Counted from the first letter of the stretch, positions 56,224-64,000 are shown. The stretch: DNA of 64,000 bases from Pseudoclavibacter caeni (GCF_008831125.1 NZ_WBKA01000002.1:248001-312000), one strand, 5' to 3'. The notes: generated by a model not told the origin, from the letters alone. Numbers and translations: made by a program.

Positions 56224-56738
56224 CAGCGCGCCCCTCCGGCCAGCAGGTCGCGGCGGGAAGGGTAATAGGTCATGCGGTACTTGCCGATCTGCACCTCGTC
56301 GCCGTCGTTGAGGCGGCGGGCCGTGTCGATGCGGGTGCCGTTGAGATAGGTGCCGTTCAGGGAGCCGAGGTCGACGACCTCGTACCCGCCGTCGACCCGG
56401 TGGAACTCGACGTGTCGGCGCGAGACGGTGACGTCGTCGAGGAAGATGTCAGCGTTCGGGTGCCGGCCGACCGTGACCACATCGGAGTCGAGCAGGAAGC
56501 GGGCACCGACATTCGGCCCCTGCCGAACGATGAGCAGCGCCGATCCCTCGGGCAGCGATGCGATGGCCTCGAGCTCCTCGGGGCTAACCCCGATCTGGAT
56601 GGCCCCGGTCTCCAGCAGCTGCCTGGCGAACGAGCCGGTGAACGTGAGCGTCGCATCGTCGGAGGCGACGTTCACCACCGGGGTGACGGTGGTCTTCGGC
56701 TGCTCCGGGCGGGACCCATCAGACTGCTCTATGCTCAT
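56223..56738 (-). CDS. garA: FHA-domain regulator GarA/OdhI
   Basis: GarA/OdhI is a kinase-controlled switch that inhibits 2-oxoglutarate dehydrogenase and diverts carbon to glutamate. 171 residues from MSIEQSDGSRPEQP. An N-terminal Thr-rich segment (KTTVTPVVN and DATLTFT) corresponds to the region phosphorylated by PknB-type kinases, though the usual ETTS pair is not exact. The FHA domain (LLIVRQGPNVGARFLLDSD, VGRHPNADIFLDDVTVSRRH, GSLNGTYLNGTRI) spans about 75-160. The PASTA kinase here is a candidate partner (inference). Confidence 0.95.
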   Translation of the reverse strand: MSIEQSDGSRPEQPKTTVTPVVNVASDDATLTFTGSFARQLLETGAIQIGVSPEELEAIASLPEGSALLIVRQGPNVGARFLLDSDVVTVGRHPNADIFLDDVTVSRRHVEFHRVDGGYEVVDLGSLNGTYLNGTRIDTARRLNDGDEVQIGKYRMTYYPSRRDLLAGGAR

Positions 56739-56895
56739 CCACCCCTCCTCTCGACACGAACTGCCCCTCAGTTTAGTCGAACGCGAGCACCCACCGCCAC
56801 GGCGTGTCCGCTTGTGCGAGCGCCACTCGTGAGGCAACGGGCACCCTCGGAGCGCCGCCCGGCACGCCTGATGCGACAGTTCCCGGCCGAGCGTG

Positions 56896-56901
56896 TATCA
56901 T
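56896..56901 (+). promoter_or_regulatory. Candidate -10 of tRNA-Pro
   Basis: TATCAT lies 65 bases before the tRNA 5' end. This is a motif match only. Confidence 0.35.
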
Positions 56902-56965
56902 TGCCAAGGCTGCTCGCGAGAGTGGCCTCGCATCACCTCAAGCCGACGTGCTCCGACTGATGCGA

Positions 56966-57039
<74 letters not shown>

Positions 57040-57041
57040 CC

Positions 57042-57438
57042 GACTGAACCGTCTCAATCCGCTTGAACACGCGGATCTGGGGCGGTTCTTGCGTCTCCGT
57101 GGGGCCGGTTCCGCCTGCCACTGCGCTCGTCCGCTCGTCACGATCGGGGTCGATCAGGCAAGGCGATGATGCCGCGGCGCGGATGACGCCACGGCGATGC
57201 GTCGGGCTGGGTGCGGAGCGACGCCGCGGCACGGCTCGTGGTCAGTGCGAGCGGGTGACGGACTTCGTCGTCACGCTCGGTCACGCCGCCCGCGTTCGAT
57301 GCGGGCGTGGGGGTCGCGGGCCACGTATGTGCACAGGCCTGCCTCTCCTGAATCCACCGCGCGGGCACCGACCGCCCGAGGTCGCCGCCTCCGCCGACGG
57401 AGGAGAGCTGGAGACGCACGCTCTGGCTCGTCACATTC
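57042..57438. other. Non-coding stretch after tRNA-Pro
   Basis: About 400 bases with no credible complete gene. The last 85 or so bases stay open in the frame of the next small membrane ORF (reading PTEESWRRTLWLVTF) but have no start codon, suggesting that that ORF may be a truncated remnant. Confidence 0.45.
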
Positions 57439-57687
57439 GTGATGTGGCTGGCTTCTGCGGCTGTCAACGCGGTCACCGGGCTCTGTTACGTGACCCATGT
57501 CGCGCCATGGGACATCCTGGAGTCAGCGTTCGGGGCAGATGCTCTCCTCTGGCTGGCATCGGCCATCATGCTCGTGATCGTGGCCGCGGTGACGGCGCCG
57601 ACGATCGAGCCTCGATTCGGAGCAGTGGCGCTGACGCTTCCGCAGCTGCTCACAGCGACCCTCGACGTGGTCATCTATCTCGCTTGA
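57439..57687 (+). CDS. Small hypothetical membrane protein, possibly a remnant
   Basis: An 82-residue ORF from GTG (MMWLASAAVNAVTGLCY) with two or three predicted helices (WLASAAVNAVTGLCYVTHV, LLWLASAIMLVIVAAVTAP, ALTLPQLLTATLDVVIYL). I do not recognise a family. The frame is membrane-protein-like for at least ten codons before the first available start (ESWRRTLWLVTF), and no ribosome binding site precedes the GTG at normal spacing. It may have lost its 5' end or use an unusual start. Its codons look less GC-biased than neighbouring core genes. Confidence 0.45.
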   Translation: MMWLASAAVNAVTGLCYVTHVAPWDILESAFGADALLWLASAIMLVIVAAVTAPTIEPRFGAVALTLPQLLTATLDVVIYLA

Positions 57688-58111
57688 CCCATATGAGCTG
57701 ATGGTGCGCCTGGATGCCCTGGGTGGCTGGTCCGGTCGTTCGTCGTCGCGGAGGCACTCTTCCTGACGTGGGCGGTGGCTCGCCCCGGTCGTCCCGGCCC
57801 CAGCAGCGGCGAACCCGGGGATGCCGCATCCGGGTGCGACGGCACCGGGACGGGAACCTGCTTGTGCGAGCCGAGCACGTCGCATCGGGCCCACCAGGGC
57901 ACCGGATCCGCGCCGAGGGCGCGCACGAACTCGTGACCAGCACTCGATGGGCAGCGACCACCCGGAGAACGCGACCGAGATGCCACTCTTCGAGAGGCCG
58001 GTGCGGGCGCTGCGCGACAGCAGGATCGGGTTGCCACCTCCAAGCGCAGCTGGCGCAGATCGGCGCAGAGCGCGGGACGCTGCCCCACCCCGCCTCCGAT
58101 GCCCCGCCGAC
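57688..58111. other. Intergenic region before the siderophore-interacting protein gene
   Basis: About 420 bases between two convergent stops with no credible gene. No clear terminator hairpin was found. It may contain degraded sequence. Confidence 0.45.
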
Positions 58112-58978
58112 TCAGTCCGTCAGGTGCAGCGCGTGCGCGACGGCGTGCACCACGTCGCCTGCACTCGGCTGGTTGCCGCGCTCGCCGCGTCGCCAGTAGC
58201 CGGTCAGGTCGAACTCGCCGCGCTCGAGTCCGGCCCGCCGCACCCAGGCGCGCAGCGGCCGGATCATCCCCTGCTCCCCGCCGTACCACACGTACGCCCC
58301 ACCGCCAGCAGGGATGGCGATGTCGGCCGCGGCGTCCGCGAGCAGGGTCGTGGTGCCCGCGGGCCGCCCGTCGCGGTGCAGCCAGCGCACCTCGAAGCCC
58401 TCGGGCATGTCCATCGGCTGCTCCTCGGCGGCGTCGGCGACCTCGATGACCACCACGCCGCGGATGTCCCGGGGCAGCTCCGCCAGCCGGCGGGCGATGG
58501 CCGGCAGCGCGGTCTCGTCGCCGAGCAGCGCCTGCCACTGGAACGCGTCGGGCACGTGGACGCCGCGTGGCGGGCCGGCCATCCAGATCGTCGAGCCGAT
58601 CGCCGCCTCACGCGCCCAGGTCGACGCGACCCCGCCCTCGTGGGCGACGACGTCGATGTCGACCTCGCCGGTGGCAGGATCGTGCCGGCGCACCGTGTAG
58701 TCGCGGCTCGGCACGATGGGCCGGGGCCACCGCAGCCGGTCGCCGTCGGGCACCGGGATGCGCGAGGTGTCGTCGAACGGCTCGGGGAACAGCAGCTTGA
58801 CGTGCTCGTCGGCGATGTGACTCTCGAACCCGGTCATGGCCGGCCCGCCGAAGGTCAGCCGCAGCATGCGCGGAGTGACCGTCGCCCGGCGGATCAGCCG
58901 AGCCTCGCGGATGCGGACGGGCCACCGTCGCAGCTCGGCCCGGGGCCTCGTCGTGTCCTGCGCATCCTGCTCGCTCAT
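58112..58978 (-). CDS. Siderophore-interacting protein (FAD ferric-siderophore reductase)
   Basis: A ViuB/SIP-family flavoprotein that reduces iron in imported ferric siderophores to release it in the cytoplasm. 288 residues from ATG with GAAGGAG upstream. The FAD-binding N-terminal half (about 20-145) has SRDYTVRRHDPATGEVDIDVV. The NAD(P)H-binding half has GDETALPAIARRLAELP, VWYGGEQGMIRPLRAW and the C-terminal GYWRRG. No siderophore transporter lies alongside. A DtxR-like box upstream suggests repression by iron. Confidence 0.92.
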   Translation of the reverse strand: MSEQDAQDTTRPRAELRRWPVRIREARLIRRATVTPRMLRLTFGGPAMTGFESHIADEHVKLLFPEPFDDTSRIPVPDGDRLRWPRPIVPSRDYTVRRHDPATGEVDIDVVAHEGGVASTWAREAAIGSTIWMAGPPRGVHVPDAFQWQALLGDETALPAIARRLAELPRDIRGVVVIEVADAAEEQPMDMPEGFEVRWLHRDGRPAGTTTLLADAAADIAIPAGGGAYVWYGGEQGMIRPLRAWVRRAGLERGEFDLTGYWRRGERGNQPSAGDVVHAVAHALHLTD

Positions 58979-59017
58979 CGGTCTCCTTCGGTCCGTGGTC
59001 AGATCAACGTCAGTGCA

Positions 59018-59036
59018 TCAGGTTACCCTTGGCTTA
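59018..59036 (-). promoter_or_regulatory. Candidate DtxR/IdeR iron box
   Basis: TCAGGTTACCCTTGGCTTA matches 13 of 19 positions of the DtxR consensus TTAGGTTAGSCTAACCTAA, best in the AGGTTA half. It lies 40 bases before the siderophore-interacting protein start. One half-site is weak. Confidence 0.45.
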
Positions 59037-59180
59037 CATCCATCGACATGGAGACTGCGTGCCACCACCTCCGGCACCGTCCGGTTCACCACCCGGTCCC
59101 CGCTCGTGTGCGTCGTGCTCCCCCAGGTGCGGTGCGACGCTGACCCTGTGAGCCAGGTCTCGCGGGGACAGGAGTTCCAC

Positions 59181-59186
59181 TAGAAT
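59181..59186 (+). promoter_or_regulatory. -10 of the secreted-protein operon
   Basis: TAGAAT lies 13 bases before the leader ORF start. It would begin transcription around 59193, leaving a very short leader. Confidence 0.45.
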
Positions 59187-59198
59187 GCGCAAGGGATC

Positions 59199-59240
59199 AT
59201 GACCACCACCGAGACACCGACCGAGCAGGCACGCGGATGA
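59199..59240 (+). CDS. Possible 13-residue leader peptide
   Basis: ATG with AAGGG 5 bases upstream encodes MTTTETPTEQARG and stops with a TGA that overlaps the ATG of the next gene as ATGA. This geometry suggests translational coupling or an upstream regulatory ORF. It is too short for sequence to prove expression. Confidence 0.4.
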   Translation: MTTTETPTEQARG

Positions 59241-60289
59241 GCCGTTCCACCGCTCCCACGCACGTCCGCGCCCGACGCTCGCACACCGCGGCGGTCGTCA
59301 TCAGCGCGCTCACCGTCATCGCCATCGGCCTGGCCGCCGGCGGGGTCTGGCTGTTCGTGCGTGAGCAGGTGCCCCGGCTGTGTGACGAGGCCACCCAGCA
59401 GCTCTCCGATGCCGCCACCGCCCTCGACACGGTCACCGATGACGCGCAGACCCTCTATGACGACACGGTGCACACCTCCGGCACCCCCACCGTCACTCCG
59501 GCGACGAGCGTGCCCACCGCCGACTACCCGGTCAGTGACGGAGGCAGCACCTTGGTGAGCGATCTGCGTCAGGCGCTGCGGTCGCCGGAGGTCGTGGATC
59601 TGACCGTCACCTGCGACAGCCGCGGCGACGCGGCCTCCATCCGCGGCCGCGCCGATGAGGTGAACGAGCGCGCCGACAGTCTGCGCGTCGTCGCCCAGCG
59701 ACTGCGGGACGGCCGCGACGCCTACCGGTCGAGCAAGGCCCTGGACGCCGCGCAGCCGCAGCTGGACGCCGCCCAGCAGGCGATCGACGACGCGAACAGC
59801 ACCGCCGACTATGCCCAGAGCGCGCAGGGCGCCACGCTGCTCCCCGACGCCCAAGCGAAGCACGACGCGCTGCAGCAGCTGCTGGCCGCCGATCCCCAGG
59901 CGACGAAGGCGGATGCCATGATCACCGCCATCGACCAGGCGAAGACCGCCACCGACCTGCTGACCGCGGACCTCTCCGCCTGGCAGAAGGCCCGCAGCGC
60001 CGAGGCCACGGCCGTCACCGAGATGCTGAAGGTCCAGGCGGCACTCGTACCCGACGACCCAGATCAGCAGCCCGGCCAGACCGACGCCCTCGCGGGCGAC
60101 GCCGACCGCGCCGGCACGTCCGCCTCGGCATCGCCCTCGGCATCCGCGCCCACGTCGACGAGCCGCACCGACGACGACATCGTGCTGCGTGGCTACTGCA
60201 GCGGAGCCGGCACCTACCTCGTCTACCGCACCTCACGCGGGTGGACGACCACGACCGCGAACACCGACTATCTGCGCCGCACCTGCTGA
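59237..60289 (+). CDS. Hypothetical membrane-anchored or secreted protein
   Basis: 350 residues, no recognised family. A basic start and one helix (AVVISALTVIAIGLAAGGVWLF, residues 19-40) act as anchor or signal. The exported part has a helical, Ala/Gln/Asp-rich coiled-coil-like region (about 130-270), a Ser/Thr/Pro-rich linker, and a small C-terminal domain with GYCSGAGTYLVYRTSRGW. Four cysteines (49, 126, 321, 350) lie outside the membrane and could form disulfides. It lacks its own ribosome binding site and overlaps the leader ORF. It is followed within 22 bases by a thioesterase gene. Confidence 0.75.
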   Translation: MSRSTAPTHVRARRSHTAAVVISALTVIAIGLAAGGVWLFVREQVPRLCDEATQQLSDAATALDTVTDDAQTLYDDTVHTSGTPTVTPATSVPTADYPVSDGGSTLVSDLRQALRSPEVVDLTVTCDSRGDAASIRGRADEVNERADSLRVVAQRLRDGRDAYRSSKALDAAQPQLDAAQQAIDDANSTADYAQSAQGATLLPDAQAKHDALQQLLAADPQATKADAMITAIDQAKTATDLLTADLSAWQKARSAEATAVTEMLKVQAALVPDDPDQQPGQTDALAGDADRAGTSASASPSASAPTSTSRTDDDIVLRGYCSGAGTYLVYRTSRGWTTTTANTDYLRRTC

Positions 60290-60311
60290 CGGGCGCGCAA
60301 GGAGGCGACAC

Positions 60312-60710
60312 ATGACCGATCCGAGCGATCCCCTCTTCGGCGGGGAGCTGGCCGAGCGACTGGGCATCCACATCAGCGACCTGACGGCCGAGCGCGCGGT
60401 GGCCACAATGCCGGCCGCGGGCAACCACCAGCCCGCCGGCGTCGTCAACGGCGGCGCCTGGTGCGTGCTGGGCGAGACGCTGGGCAGCCGGGCCGCGAAC
60501 GTCCACGCGCGCACACTGGGCCGCGTCGCGGTGGGCATCGAACTGAAGGCGAGCCATGTGCGCTCCGTGCGCGAGGGCACGGTCACCGCCGTGTGCGAGG
60601 CCGTGCATCTGGGCCGCACCCTCACCCGCCACCGCACCGAGATCCGCGACGAGCAGGGGCGCCTCGTGTCGGTCATCGACATCACGAACGCGCTCATCGA
60701 GCCCCGATGA
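60312..60710 (+). CDS. Hotdog-fold thioesterase (PaaI/YdiI-like)
   Basis: A 132-residue acyl-CoA thioesterase-like protein; ATG with GGAGG 6 bases upstream. The hotdog core reads PAGVVNGGAWCVLGETLGSRAA, with the catalytic acidic residue E55 in GETLG. The motif normally reads HGG; here His is Asn (N46). The C-terminal strand region (VRSVREGTVTAVCEAVHLGR, RHRTEIRDEQGRLVSVIDIT) is typical. Relatives hydrolyse phenylacetyl-CoA derivatives or DHNA-CoA in menaquinone synthesis; the substrate here is not determined. Middle gene of a three-gene set. Confidence 0.85.
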   Translation: MTDPSDPLFGGELAERLGIHISDLTAERAVATMPAAGNHQPAGVVNGGAWCVLGETLGSRAANVHARTLGRVAVGIELKASHVRSVREGTVTAVCEAVHLGRTLTRHRTEIRDEQGRLVSVIDITNALIEPR

Positions 60711-60729
60711 CCGCGAGCGGGGACGCCTC

Positions 60730-61257
60730 ATGCGCGTGCTGATCCTGGGCGGCAACAGTCCGCACCACCACGACTGGATCCGGTCGCTCAGCCAGTTCCT
60801 CGCCGACCGCGGTCACGACCCAGTGCTGCAGGACTACCGACACTGGCAGACCGGCGACGCGGACGCGGACCTCGACCACGAGATCGCCGTGGCCGGCCGG
60901 CTCATGCGCGACAAGGGCCCGGATGATTCGACCGCGATCGTCGCCAAGAGCGTGGGCTGCATGATCGCCGCCCTCGGGACCGCCCGCAATGTGCTCGTCC
61001 CGGAGCGCTGCCTGCTGCTCGGGATGCCGCTGGACGGGATCGCCGGTCAGACACCCGACCTGCCGGCGGCGATGCGCACGCTGCCGGCGACGACGCTCGT
61101 GCAGCACGAGCACGACCCCTACGGCTCCGCGGCGACCGTGCGCGCCTGGCTCGCGACGGTGGACGCCCCGCGGGTGCGCCTCGTCGTCACTCCAGGAGAC
61201 ACACACGCCTACACTGACCTCCACCGCATCGAGCGGGAGCTCGTCGCGGTGCGCTGA
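60730..61257 (+). CDS. Small alpha/beta-hydrolase-like protein
   Basis: 175 residues starting MRVLILGGNSPHHHDWIRS. It has the layout of a compact alpha/beta hydrolase: a nucleophile-elbow-like AKSVG (Ser74), a candidate acid (D129 in QHEHDP) and histidine (H159 in GDTHAYTD). The lid is short. Similar small hydrolases (RBBP9/YdeN group) often have unknown substrates. It follows the thioesterase gene by 19 bases and is probably cotranscribed. No strong ribosome binding site is seen. Confidence 0.65.
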   Translation: MRVLILGGNSPHHHDWIRSLSQFLADRGHDPVLQDYRHWQTGDADADLDHEIAVAGRLMRDKGPDDSTAIVAKSVGCMIAALGTARNVLVPERCLLLGMPLDGIAGQTPDLPAAMRTLPATTLVQHEHDPYGSAATVRAWLATVDAPRVRLVVTPGDTHAYTDLHRIERELVAVR

Positions 61258-61432
61258 CGACCGGGCCACCCACACCGCTTCTCCGACATCTGTTGCAGAA
61301 ACGCCCGGAGCAGCGTACCCTCGGATCAGGCTCCGACCTGACGTCCTCTCTCATCTTCCGATGGCGGGGCCTTCGACAGTGGTAGCCCCGGCCCGTCCCG
61401 CTCATGGCAGTCAGCAGGACGGGCCGGCCACG

Positions 61433-63058
61433 TCAGCGGTCCGTCCCGACCGCATCCAGCCTGACCGGCGGCACGGGCTCGTCGAGCAGCCGACGCGACC
61501 AGCGGCATCCGGTGCGCCGCCGCTCCGCCCTGGTCGTGAACCGGTACTCGTACGACCGCACCCGGATCGCCCGCGGACGCCGCCCGTCGAACGGATCCAC
61601 GCGCAGCAGTCGCAGCGTGGCCGGATCGGCCTCGAGCAGCCGCACGAGCAGCCGCAGGAACCACGACTGGGCAGTCACCGGGCCGAACGGCAGGAACCAC
61701 ATCAGCCAGTCGAGCCGCAGGTGGTACGGCGCCCACTGCCGGGGGATCCGCTTCAGGTCACCGGGCTTGCCGTGGAACCGGTAGGGCAGCCAGCGCTCGG
61801 CGTCCGCCGACGGCCGCGCCGCGCCCCCGGGCTCGAGGCCGTCGGCCGCGTCGGCGGCAGCGCCGTCCGTGTCCGCCGGGGCAAGCCCCTCGATCTCCAT
61901 CTCGACGCGTCGGGAGGTCACAGTGCCGAACGCGCCGTACGCGTTGACGAGCTGCCAACGGTCAAAAGCCGCGTTCATCAGCTGCGAGCGCCGGAACAGG
62001 TTCCGCAGCGGCTCGCGACTGCGCACCACGAGCAGCACGACGACGGCCCACACGATCAGCTGCCACGACACCGGCGACGGGGCGGGGCCGACCGTCTCCT
62101 GCGCGGGCAGCCCGAGCATCCACCGCCACACGGGGTCGCTCACCAGCGAGGCCGCGAGCACGATCGTCAGCCAGTTCAGCCACGCGTAGTTGCCGGTCAG
62201 CACAAGCCACAGCTGCGTGACGATCACCACGAACGACGCGATCGAGGCTAGTGGCTCCGGGACGAACAGCAGCCAAGGAAACACGAGCTGCGCGACGAAG
62301 TTCGCCACCACCTCGCAGTGATGGAACCAGCGCGGCAGCAGATGCGCCTGCCGACTGAGCGGGCCGGGCATCGGCTGGGTCTCGTGGTGATGCTCCATCG
62401 CCGTGAGGTCGCGCCATTCCGAGCCACCGCGCCACTTGATCATGCCGGCGCCGAACTCGAGCCGGAACAGCAACCAGGCGACGAGCACGAGCAGCGGCTG
62501 CGGCATCAGCTCGTCAGCGGGCCCCGTCCACGCGGAGAGAAACCCCGCCTCGAGCAGCAGCATCTCCCAGCCGAACCCGTAGAACGTCTGGCCGATGTCG
62601 ACGATCGACAGGTACAGCGCCCACATCACGAGGAACACCGCGGCGACGAGCCACGCCGGGCCGCGCTGCGGCAGGCCGACGACGACGCTCGCCGCGAGCA
62701 CCGCCCCGATCACGGTCATCGCGCGCAACCTTCGGTCGGTGTAGGCGAGCCGGCGCAGTCGGAACAGCGAGGGACGCCCCACCAAGCGCCGGCGAGCACG
62801 TCCGGTCCCGCCGCGAGTCGCGTCTGCACGCGCCTCGATCGCGCGCAGGCGGGCGAGGTGCTCGGGGACGGGCAGCAGGCCGTGCTCGCCGAGCAGGGCG
62901 GGGAACTGCCGCCAGGTCGACACGAACGCGATCAGGAACACGGCCGCGACGCCCCGCTGGAGCACCTGCCGGCCGATCTCGTGCGCGGCAGGGTCGAACC
63001 AGCCGAGACCCGGTGCGAGCCCCAGACCGGCGAGCCAAGGCCAGGTGAGCAGGTCCAC
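61433..63058 (-). CDS. Lipase maturation factor family membrane protein
   Basis: A 541-residue member of the LMF1-like family; in vertebrates LMF1 helps fold lipases in the ER, while the bacterial role is unknown. The GTG (VDLLTWPWLAGLGLAPG) has GAGGGG upstream; the longer frame is not protein-like. It has at least seven membrane helices (for example GVAAVFLIAFVSTWRQF, LLVLVAWLLFRLEFG, FVVIVTQLWLVLTGNYAWLN split). A conserved loop EFGAGMIKWRGGSEWRDLTA and HHHETQPMPGPLS is followed by a soluble C-terminal region with YRFHGKPGDLKRIPRQWAPY. No lipase gene is adjacent. Confidence 0.88.
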   Translation of the reverse strand: MDLLTWPWLAGLGLAPGLGWFDPAAHEIGRQVLQRGVAAVFLIAFVSTWRQFPALLGEHGLLPVPEHLARLRAIEARADATRGGTGRARRRLVGRPSLFRLRRLAYTDRRLRAMTVIGAVLAASVVVGLPQRGPAWLVAAVFLVMWALYLSIVDIGQTFYGFGWEMLLLEAGFLSAWTGPADELMPQPLLVLVAWLLFRLEFGAGMIKWRGGSEWRDLTAMEHHHETQPMPGPLSRQAHLLPRWFHHCEVVANFVAQLVFPWLLFVPEPLASIASFVVIVTQLWLVLTGNYAWLNWLTIVLAASLVSDPVWRWMLGLPAQETVGPAPSPVSWQLIVWAVVVLLVVRSREPLRNLFRRSQLMNAAFDRWQLVNAYGAFGTVTSRRVEMEIEGLAPADTDGAAADAADGLEPGGAARPSADAERWLPYRFHGKPGDLKRIPRQWAPYHLRLDWLMWFLPFGPVTAQSWFLRLLVRLLEADPATLRLLRVDPFDGRRPRAIRVRSYEYRFTTRAERRRTGCRWSRRLLDEPVPPVRLDAVGTDR

Positions 63059-63218
63059 GCGATCATCCCCTCGGCCGGTGAGAACGCCGGGCGGGTGCGG
63101 GGCATTCCATGCCGACGCCGGCGGTGATCGGACCGCGCGACGACCCGACAGGTGCGACCGTCGCGGCCCCGCCCTCCGACTCCGGTCCGGCGCACGCTCC
63201 CCCGTGAATCCGTCCGGT

Positions 63219-64000
63219 TCAGGGTATGTCCGGGCCGAGGTCCGGCAGGGCGACAACGCCGAACCGGTCGCGGAGGGCGAGTCGGGCGGCCAGCCATCCC
63301 GACATCCCGTGCACGGCCGGGCCGGGCGGGGTCGCCGCCGAGCAGAGGTACACCCCGGGCACGGGCGTCGCCCACGGCCGGGGCGAGAGCACCGGGCGGG
63401 CGAGCATCCGCCACATCGTCACCGCCCCGCCGGAGATGTCACCGCCGACGTCGTTCGGGTTCGTCCGGGCGAGCTCGGCGGCGCTGCGGGCGTGCGCCCC
63501 GAGCACCCGGTCGCGCAGGCCGGGCGCATACGCCTCCAGCCGGCGCAGGATCGGCTCGGTCGGGTCGAGCGGGCTGCCGGCGGGCACGTGCAGGTACGCC
63601 CAGAGCGTCTGCGCACCGGCGGGGGCGCGGGTATCGTCGACGACGCCCGGCTGCACCACGAGCAGGTACGGATGCTCGGGCGGGGGCGCGAACCACGGGG
63701 CACGGGCCGTGGCGTCCTCGGCGGCGGCGATCGCCTCGGCCGTGCCGCCGATGTGCACGGTCGGCGCGAGGGCGAGCCGGGGATCCCGCCACGGCACCGG
63801 CCCGTCGAGCGCCAGGTCGAGCTTCGCCGCGCCCGGCCCGTACCGGTGACGGACGAGCGCCCGGCGGTACCCGGTCGGCAGCCGGTCGCCGAGGACGTCC
63901 GCGAGCACGCGGGGGCTGGTGTCGAACAGCACCGCCCGCGCGCGGGGCAGGTCGGCGGCCGCGCGCACGGGATGCCCGGTGACGGTGCGGCCGCCGTGGG
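63219..64000 (-). CDS. FAD-dependent phytoene-desaturase-like oxidoreductase (N-terminal part beyond window)
   Basis: About 260 C-terminal residues of a NAD(P)/FAD-dependent oxidoreductase similar to the CrtI/PYROXD2 group. The visible part includes VLFDTSPRVLADVLGDRLP, the substrate-domain strands (KLDLALDGPVPWRDPRLAL, PYLLVVQPGVVDDTRAP) and the C-terminal FAD-binding YLCSAATPPGPAVHGMSGW. The FAD Rossmann start lies beyond position 64000, so substrate and start cannot be judged. No carotenoid biosynthesis gene is visible next to it. Confidence 0.85.
   Translation of the reverse strand, partial: HGGRTVTGHPVRAAADLPRARAVLFDTSPRVLADVLGDRLPTGYRRALVRHRYGPGAAKLDLALDGPVPWRDPRLALAPTVHIGGTAEAIAAAEDATARAPWFAPPPEHPYLLVVQPGVVDDTRAPAGAQTLWAYLHVPAGSPLDPTEPILRRLEAYAPGLRDRVLGAHARSAAELARTNPNDVGGDISGGAVTMWRMLARPVLSPRPWATPVPGVYLCSAATPPGPAVHGMSGWLAARLALRDRFGVVALPDLGPDIP

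Overview
This window is high-GC chromosomal DNA from an actinobacterium, most likely Micrococcales and plausibly Microbacteriaceae (inference). The evidence is the pknL/mraZ/dcw synteny, a class II DAHP synthase, an actinobacterial CtaC-CtaD-CtaF oxidase, Wag31-type DivIVA, the FtsR/GarA cluster and many GTG starts. A divergent MurE whose third-residue pocket lacks the usual DNPR and GKGHE motifs would fit B-type peptidoglycan, as found in Microbacteriaceae. Almost everything here is core genome; I saw no insertion sequence, prophage, integrase or CRISPR array.

Layout. 1-8.7 kb (minus strand): secF (cut by the window edge), secD, yajC, ruvB, ruvA, ruvC, yebC and thrS. 9-10 kb: tRNA-Val, a non-coding stretch, an orphan 118-codon gene and a perfect palindromic terminator. 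10-14 kb: ctaF, ctaD, ctaC and erpA (minus), with a DUF3043 membrane protein on the plus strand. 14.7-21.4 kb (minus): pyrD, nrdR, hisD, dnaE. 21.5-40.9 kb (minus): the division and cell-wall cluster, in transcription order mraZ, rsmH, ftsL, ftsI, murE, murF, mraY, murD, ftsW, murG, murC, ftsQ, ftsZ, yggS, sepF, yggT, divIVA, lspA, rluD. Many of these genes overlap by ATGA or GTGA. A hairpin plus a second palindrome separates ftsQ from ftsZ. 41-47 kb: DUF3040 protein, polyprenyl diphosphate synthase, PASTA serine/threonine kinase, class II DAHP synthase. 47-53.5 kb: acyltransferase, LssY_C membrane protein, peptide deformylase, pyruvate carboxylase. 53.6-57 kb: ParA-like ATPase, MerR regulator, FtsR, GarA, tRNA-Pro. 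57-64 kb: a looser, more accessory region with a small membrane ORF, a siderophore-interacting protein, a three-gene set (secreted protein with a leader ORF, thioesterase, small alpha/beta hydrolase), a lipase-maturation-factor-like membrane protein, and an FAD oxidoreductase cut by the window edge.

How they work together. SecDF-YajC assists protein export and RuvABC resolves Holliday junctions. The central block makes lipid II (MurC-F, MraY, MurG), builds the septum (FtsW, FtsI, FtsQ, FtsL, FtsZ, SepF) and directs polar growth (DivIVA). The PASTA kinase, GarA and FtsR are the expected regulatory layer: kinases of this type phosphorylate GarA and division proteins, and FtsR is known to activate ftsZ in Corynebacterium. 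The most notable observations are the MurE pocket changes, clean 10-bp-spaced MraZ boxes over the mraZ promoter, palindromes upstream of ftsZ and of the MerR gene, a 28-bp duplicated element upstream of parA, several apparently leaderless GTG genes, and a 13-codon leader ORF fused by ATGA to a secreted-protein gene. I found no clearly new multi-gene system.
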